DNA of 64,000 nt, from assembly GCF_018798885.1 (NCBI RefSeq), contig NZ_CP076364.1, forward strand, positions 62,001 through 126,000, given 5' to 3'. The position numbers and the translations under genes were made by a program. This document shows, piece by piece, positions 60,381-64,000 of the stretch. This DNA comes from Gemmobacter fulvus. Its GTDB lineage: Bacteria; Pseudomonadota; Alphaproteobacteria; Rhodobacterales; Rhodobacteraceae. A model generated the notes under the pieces. The model ran no database searches and had not been told where the DNA came from. It worked only from the letters and a program-made list of their open reading frames with translations. How positions within the stretch are numbered: the first letter of the stretch is position 1; every line of letters starts with the position of its first letter.

Positions 60381-62165
60381 CTGGATTACCTCGCCCATTC
60401 CTTCCCGGTGCAGCTCTACGAGCCCTTCACCGACAGCGAAGGCAATCTGTCGTCCCGGCCTGTGGTGCGGGATGGCCAGCCGGTCGAGTGTCGGGAGGCT
60501 GCCCGCCGCCGCGACGCGCTGATCGAGAAGCTGGCCTCTTTGCCGCCTGTGCCGGGGGCACTCGACCAGATCGTTCAGCGCTTCGGCACCGATCTCGCGG
60601 CCGAGGTCACGGGCCGCTCGCGCAGGATCGTCAGGAAGGGAGAGGGTCCTTCGGCGCGCCTCGTCGTGGAAAGCCGGGCGGTTTCCGCCAACCTTGCGGA
60701 AACCGCGGCCTTCATGGATGACCAGAAACGCATCCTGATTTTCTCGGATGCCGGCGGCACCGGGCGCAGCTATCACGCCGATCTTGGTGCGAAAAACCAG
60801 CGCTTGCGCGTCCACTATCTCCTGGAACCCGGCTGGAAGGCTGACGCAGCCATCCAGGGTCTCGGGCGCACCAATCGCACCAACCAGGCGCAACCGCCGC
60901 TGTTCCGGCCCGTGGCCACCGATGTGAAGGCGGAGAAGCGGTTCCTGTCGACCATCGCGCGCCGCCTCGACACGCTTGGCGCCATCACGCGCGGCCAGCG
61001 CCAGACCGGCGGGCAGGGGCTGTTCCGACCCGAGGACAACCTCGAGTCCCCCTATGCCCGCGATGCTTTGCGTCAGCTTTACCGCAAACTCTATCGCGGT
61101 GACGTGCCGGGTTGCTCGCTCTTGGCTTTCGAGGATGCGACCGGACTCAGCCTCACAGATGACAACGGTCTGAAGGACGATCTGCCCCCGATCACGACTT
61201 TCCTCAATCGCCTGCTGGCGCTGACGATTGCGATGCAGGGCATCCTGTTTACTGCCTTCGAGGAGCTTTTGGCGCAGCGCATCGAAGGTGCTATCGCCGC
61301 CGGGATATATGACCTCGGGCTGGAAACCCTGCGCGCCGAGAGCTTCCGCGTCTCGGATGCTCGGGTGATCTACACCCATCCCGGCTCTGGTGCCGAAACC
61401 CAGCTTCTGACCATCGCGCAGAAGATCCGCAATGCCCCAATCTCCTTGGCCGATACGCTGGACTGGCTGGATGACCCGAAGGCGCGTTTATTGGTCAACA
61501 GCCGCTCGGGGCGTGCGGCAGTGCAGGTGCCCGCGACTAGCCTGATGCTGGACGACGGCACCATTGAGCCGCGCCTTCGGCTGATCCGGCCAACGGAAAA
61601 CCACACGTTCCCGGTCAAGATGATGGAGGACACCCATTGGTTGGAAGCTGATCGCACGGCCTTTGCCGCCGCCTGGACTTCGGAACTGGCTGAAGTGCCG
61701 GAGTTCTCGGAAGCCACGCTCCACATCGTGGCGGGCCTCTTGCTGCCGATCTGGAAGCAGCTCCCGCAGGACGAAACCCGTGTTTACCGCCTCCAGACCG
61801 ACAATGGCCAACGCATCATCGGCCGTAGGGTTTCGCCCGCTTGGGTCGCGACCACGCTGGCGGGTGACGCGCCGCGGCTCTCAGCGGCGCAGATCCATGC
61901 CCTCGTTCTCGAGGGCAAGACCGTGGTGCGCTTGGCCGAAGGGATGGAGTTGCACCGCTCCCGCGTCATGGGCATCAACCGGATCGAGCTGTCCGGCTTC
62001 TCTGAGGCCGCCAAGGACCGGCTCAAGGCCGATGGCTTCTTCTCAGAAATCATCGCCTGGAAGCTGCGCCTTTTCTGTCCGACGGATCCCGGCGGTGTGA
62101 AAGTGCTCGATCAGCTGCTTGCACGTTTTCCCATCCAGGGCCTAGATGCACGCAAAGGTTGTTAA
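60315..62165 (+). CDS. Strawberry-notch-type helicase, C-terminal part, restarted from the element end
   Basis: 616 codons. The first 22 (MKQQINELKRRALHNADAAY then YV) come from the terminal repeat of the RIT-like element, with GGAGATCCCAAA before the ATG. From 60381 the native helicase continues in frame: LDYLAHSFPVQLYEPFTDSE, then the second RecA-like domain with RILIFSDAGGTGRSYHADLG and AIQGLGRTNRTNQAQPP. This half has helicase motifs IV-VI but no Walker A or B, so it would need the N-terminal half as partner. Whether both halves assemble is unknown. Confidence 0.7.
   Translation: MKQQINELKRRALHNADAAYYVLDYLAHSFPVQLYEPFTDSEGNLSSRPVVRDGQPVECREAARRRDALIEKLASLPPVPGALDQIVQRFGTDLAAEVTGRSRRIVRKGEGPSARLVVESRAVSANLAETAAFMDDQKRILIFSDAGGTGRSYHADLGAKNQRLRVHYLLEPGWKADAAIQGLGRTNRTNQAQPPLFRPVATDVKAEKRFLSTIARRLDTLGAITRGQRQTGGQGLFRPEDNLESPYARDALRQLYRKLYRGDVPGCSLLAFEDATGLSLTDDNGLKDDLPPITTFLNRLLALTIAMQGILFTAFEELLAQRIEGAIAAGIYDLGLETLRAESFRVSDARVIYTHPGSGAETQLLTIAQKIRNAPISLADTLDWLDDPKARLLVNSRSGRAAVQVPATSLMLDDGTIEPRLRLIRPTENHTFPVKMMEDTHWLEADRTAFAAAWTSELAEVPEFSEATLHIVAGLLLPIWKQLPQDETRVYRLQTDNGQRIIGRRVSPAWVATTLAGDAPRLSAAQIHALVLEGKTVVRLAEGMELHRSRVMGINRIELSGFSEAAKDRLKADGFFSEIIAWKLRLFCPTDPGGVKVLDQLLARFPIQGLDARKGC
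60375..60380 (+). repeat. Right core direct repeat of the RIT-like element
   Basis: TACGTC, matching 54013-54018 and lying at the outer edge of the right terminal inverted repeat. Confidence 0.75.
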
Positions 62166-62176
62166 TCGTGTGCGCC

Positions 62177-63208
62177 ATGTCATTGGAAACAGAAGATCTG
62201 TTGCGAGACCTTTCGCAAAATGCCGAAAGCGTCTGCCGCCACTATCTCCCCGCCGGGAGGCGGGAAGGCTCTTACTGGATGGTCGGCGATCTGCAGAACA
62301 ATCCAGGGAGATCACTGTTTGTCCGGCTAACCGGACCGACATCAGGGGCGGGCGCTTCTGGGAAATGGACGGACAGCGCGACGGGCGAACACGGCGATCT
62401 TCTCGACATCATTCGCGAACGCACGGGCATCACACGCTTTCCCGATCTTTTGGCCGAGGCCCGGGTGCATCTTGGCCGTCCGCACCCGGTTCTCCCGGAT
62501 GCCAATTCCCCACGCAGCCGAAAATCCCCCTCGGGTACACCCGCAGCGGCATCGCGTTTGTTTGCGGCCTCGCTGCCTTTGGCGAGTTCACTGGCAGAAA
62601 CCTACCTACGTTCCCGGGGCATCACCCAAACGGTGCCGAGCGCGGCCCTGCGCTTCCACCCAAAGTGCTGGCATCGGGATGAGGGTCAGACCAAGCCTGT
62701 GCCCAGACCAGCACTGATCGCTGCGGTCACGGATGGGGCAGGGGCCTTGCAGGGCGTGCATCGCACTTGGTTGGCACCTGACGGACAGGACAAGGCGGCT
62801 GTCGACACACCGCGCCGGGCTATGGGTCACCTTCTTGGCAATGCCGTCAGGATCGCTCCTGCAGATCAAACCCTCGTGCTAGGGGAAGGCATCGAGACCA
62901 TGCTTTCTGTACGCGAGGCGGCACCTTCTTTGCCCGTCTGGTCGGCGCTCTCGTCGGGTCACCTCGGAGCAGTCCTGTTGCCGGATGGATTGCAGCGCCT
63001 CTACATTGCCATCGACCGCGATCCGGCGGGGCAGCGCGCGGCGGAAAGATTGACCGCCAGAGCAACTGAGGCCGGGATTGTGGTGCGGGTGCTGGAGCCA
63101 CGTCTCGGGGATTTCAACGATGATCTGCGTGCCCACGGCGCTGAGGCGCTGCGCCAGCATCTGGCAAAGCAGATCGACCTCAAGGATCAGCATCGGCTGA
63201 CGATCTGA
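62177..63208 (+). CDS. Toprim-domain (primase-like) plasmid protein
   Basis: About 343 aa from ATG 62177; it starts 12 bases after the helicase stop. The N-terminal half contains SLFVRLTGPTSGAGASGKWT and LAETYLRSRGITQTVPSAAL. The C-terminal half is a toprim fold with LVLGEGIETMLSVREAAPSL (the glutamate) and LYIAIDRDPAGQRAAERLTA (the DxD). It resembles the primase/toprim proteins next to large helicases on plasmids; likely role in DNA metabolism or transfer of the plasmid. It has no zinc finger or AEP part. Confidence 0.82.
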   Translation: MSLETEDLLRDLSQNAESVCRHYLPAGRREGSYWMVGDLQNNPGRSLFVRLTGPTSGAGASGKWTDSATGEHGDLLDIIRERTGITRFPDLLAEARVHLGRPHPVLPDANSPRSRKSPSGTPAAASRLFAASLPLASSLAETYLRSRGITQTVPSAALRFHPKCWHRDEGQTKPVPRPALIAAVTDGAGALQGVHRTWLAPDGQDKAAVDTPRRAMGHLLGNAVRIAPADQTLVLGEGIETMLSVREAAPSLPVWSALSSGHLGAVLLPDGLQRLYIAIDRDPAGQRAAERLTARATEAGIVVRVLEPRLGDFNDDLRAHGAEALRQHLAKQIDLKDQHRLTI

Positions 63209-63567
63209 ACTCTAAAAGCGCAAAAGCAGTCAGGGAACGGGGCAGGGGTCAAGCATCGCTTGAGGAACTGGGTCGCGTCTCTCTCCTGTTCCCGGCTGTC
63301 AAACCCACCCGACACCCGCACGTCCTTCAAGAGATGGGCAGGCGGCCGTCAAAGGGGCCGCCCCTTCAAGGACGGGGGCAACTGATTTCCGCCGCGCACG
63401 CTGGCGTGCGCTTTGCATCGCGAGGCAAATCAGCCGCCCCCCGTCCTCCTCCACATGCGTTCCGGCCCCAAAGAGGGGGTGAAGGGGCGTCCCCAGTGAC
63501 AGCTTCCGCAGCCCATGAAGGCCGCGCGGGATGTCGCGCGGGCCCGAGCAGCCGGAGGCAAAAGACC
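63209..63567. other. Non-coding stretch before the DUF2493 gene
   Basis: 359 bp without a credible gene. It is G+C-rich with several short dyads, for example GGGGCC/GGCCCC-type arms near 63355 and GCGCACGC/GCGTGCGC near 63396. It should hold the promoter of the next gene. Confidence 0.5.
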
Positions 63568-64000
63568 ATGACGACCCAATTCCAGAGCGAAGGTTTCGAC
63601 CGCAGCCCCGCCCTTTCCCAGACTGCCTGGGCGCTTCAGGAGCTTCAGCTCTACGGCACCCGTGCCTTCCAGGACGAGGTCGATCTGCGCCCAATGCCGG
63701 AACCGGAGTGCCTCAACGACGCGGTCAGCGATATCTTCGATGCCCTCGTCGCAACACTTGGCGACACCCGTATGGAACCCGACCTTGAAGAATTGCTCTG
63801 GGGCCAGGTCAACCTTTTCCACCGCGCCGCCGCCCGGACCGAGCGCCTACTCGATGACAACGAAGTGGCGCAACACCGCCTTCAGCGCGAACAGGACGGC
63901 TCCGAGGTGAAATCGACGGAGCTTGAGCGCCTGACGGCCGAAGGCACCAGCCTTGTCGAACGGCGGCATTGCCTGGAAGCCTTCCGCGACCGCAGCGCCG
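63568..64000 (+). CDS. DUF2493-type plasmid protein, N-terminal part
   Basis: The gene continues past the window edge; 144 codons are visible. It starts MTTQFQSEGFDRSPALSQTA with GGAGG about 10 bases upstream. The visible part is the helical region that precedes the Rossmann-like DUF2493 domain in plasmid homologs (VSDIFDALVATLGDTRMEPD then NLFHRAAARTERLLDDN). DUF2493 is related to the SLOG/YspA nucleotide-binding fold. Function unknown. Confidence 0.75.
   Translation, partial: MTTQFQSEGFDRSPALSQTAWALQELQLYGTRAFQDEVDLRPMPEPECLNDAVSDIFDALVATLGDTRMEPDLEELLWGQVNLFHRAAARTERLLDDNEVAQHRLQREQDGSEVKSTELERLTAEGTSLVERRHCLEAFRDRSA

Noticed and set aside
1-64000. CRISPR array, rRNA or tRNA genes
   Set aside because: No regularly spaced direct repeats, cas genes, rRNA segments or tRNA cloverleaf with CCA-type end were recognised.

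Overview
The window looks like part of a repABC plasmid or megaplasmid of an alphaproteobacterium, most likely order Rhodobacterales (Paracoccus/Rhodobacter type). The reasons are an intact repA-repB-repC replicon, an H-NS protein of the HvrA type, a LexA box of the alphaproteobacterial GAAC-N7-GAAC form, a SRAP-imuA-imuB-dnaE2 mutagenesis cassette, and a high-GC codon pattern. No rRNA, tRNA or CRISPR array was seen. Everything here comes from reading the sequence; no database search was possible.

Layout. (1) 1-7137, minus strand: a c-di-GMP-controlled cellulose operon (EAL phosphodiesterase, bcsN, bcsA, bcsB, bcsZ), with a divergent 78-aa protein and a GAF-GGDEF diguanylate cyclase at 7330-8531. 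(2) 8537-10427: a small barrel-like exported protein and a TbpB-like lipoprotein. (3) 10440-11729: two decayed genes (alpha/beta hydrolase and SRPBCC). (4) 11784-13060: an IS3-family element that abuts a decapitated serine recombinase. (5) 13916-17922: the repABC replicon with a candidate countertranscript RNA, three parS-like palindromes and a perfect DnaA box. (6) 18001-24755: a second, very large ParB-like protein, a ParDE pair, a 54-aa membrane protein, H-NS, SSB, a nuclease and a broken gene. (7) 24806-30934: an SOS mutagenesis operon under a LexA box. (8) 31096-64000: a plasmid accessory backbone (DUF932, RadC/JAB, DUF6878, DUF6915, DUF7007, KlcA, AbiE, HipB-like, RES-Xre, a strawberry-notch helicase with a methyltransferase domain, a toprim protein and DUF2493).

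Three backbone genes are cut by three different mobile elements, and in each case removing the element together with one copy of its flanking direct repeat restores the reading frame. A 6.2-kb GInt-like element (three tyrosine recombinases plus an HTH/coiled-coil protein) splits a DUF6915 gene. An IS21-family element splits a klcA/ardB antirestriction gene. A 6.4-kb recombinase-in-trio (RIT-like) element with 177-bp terminal inverted repeats, carrying an AEP-primase/SF2-helicase (TOTE-type) gene, splits the large methyltransferase-helicase gene. The terminal repeat of this last element carries an outward-facing Shine-Dalgarno and ATG in frame with the downstream half of the helicase, so the split gene may be expressed as two proteins. 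I consider this element the most unusual object in the window.

How the genes fit together. The left end makes and regulates an exopolysaccharide through c-di-GMP, synthesised by the GGDEF protein, degraded by the EAL protein and sensed by the BcsA PilZ domain. The replicon, the large ParB-like protein, H-NS and SSB handle plasmid maintenance and silencing. ParDE, AbiE and RES-Xre are stability and defence modules. The SOS operon adds inducible mutagenesis. The right half is a plasmid backbone repeatedly used as a landing site for tyrosine-recombinase and DDE elements.
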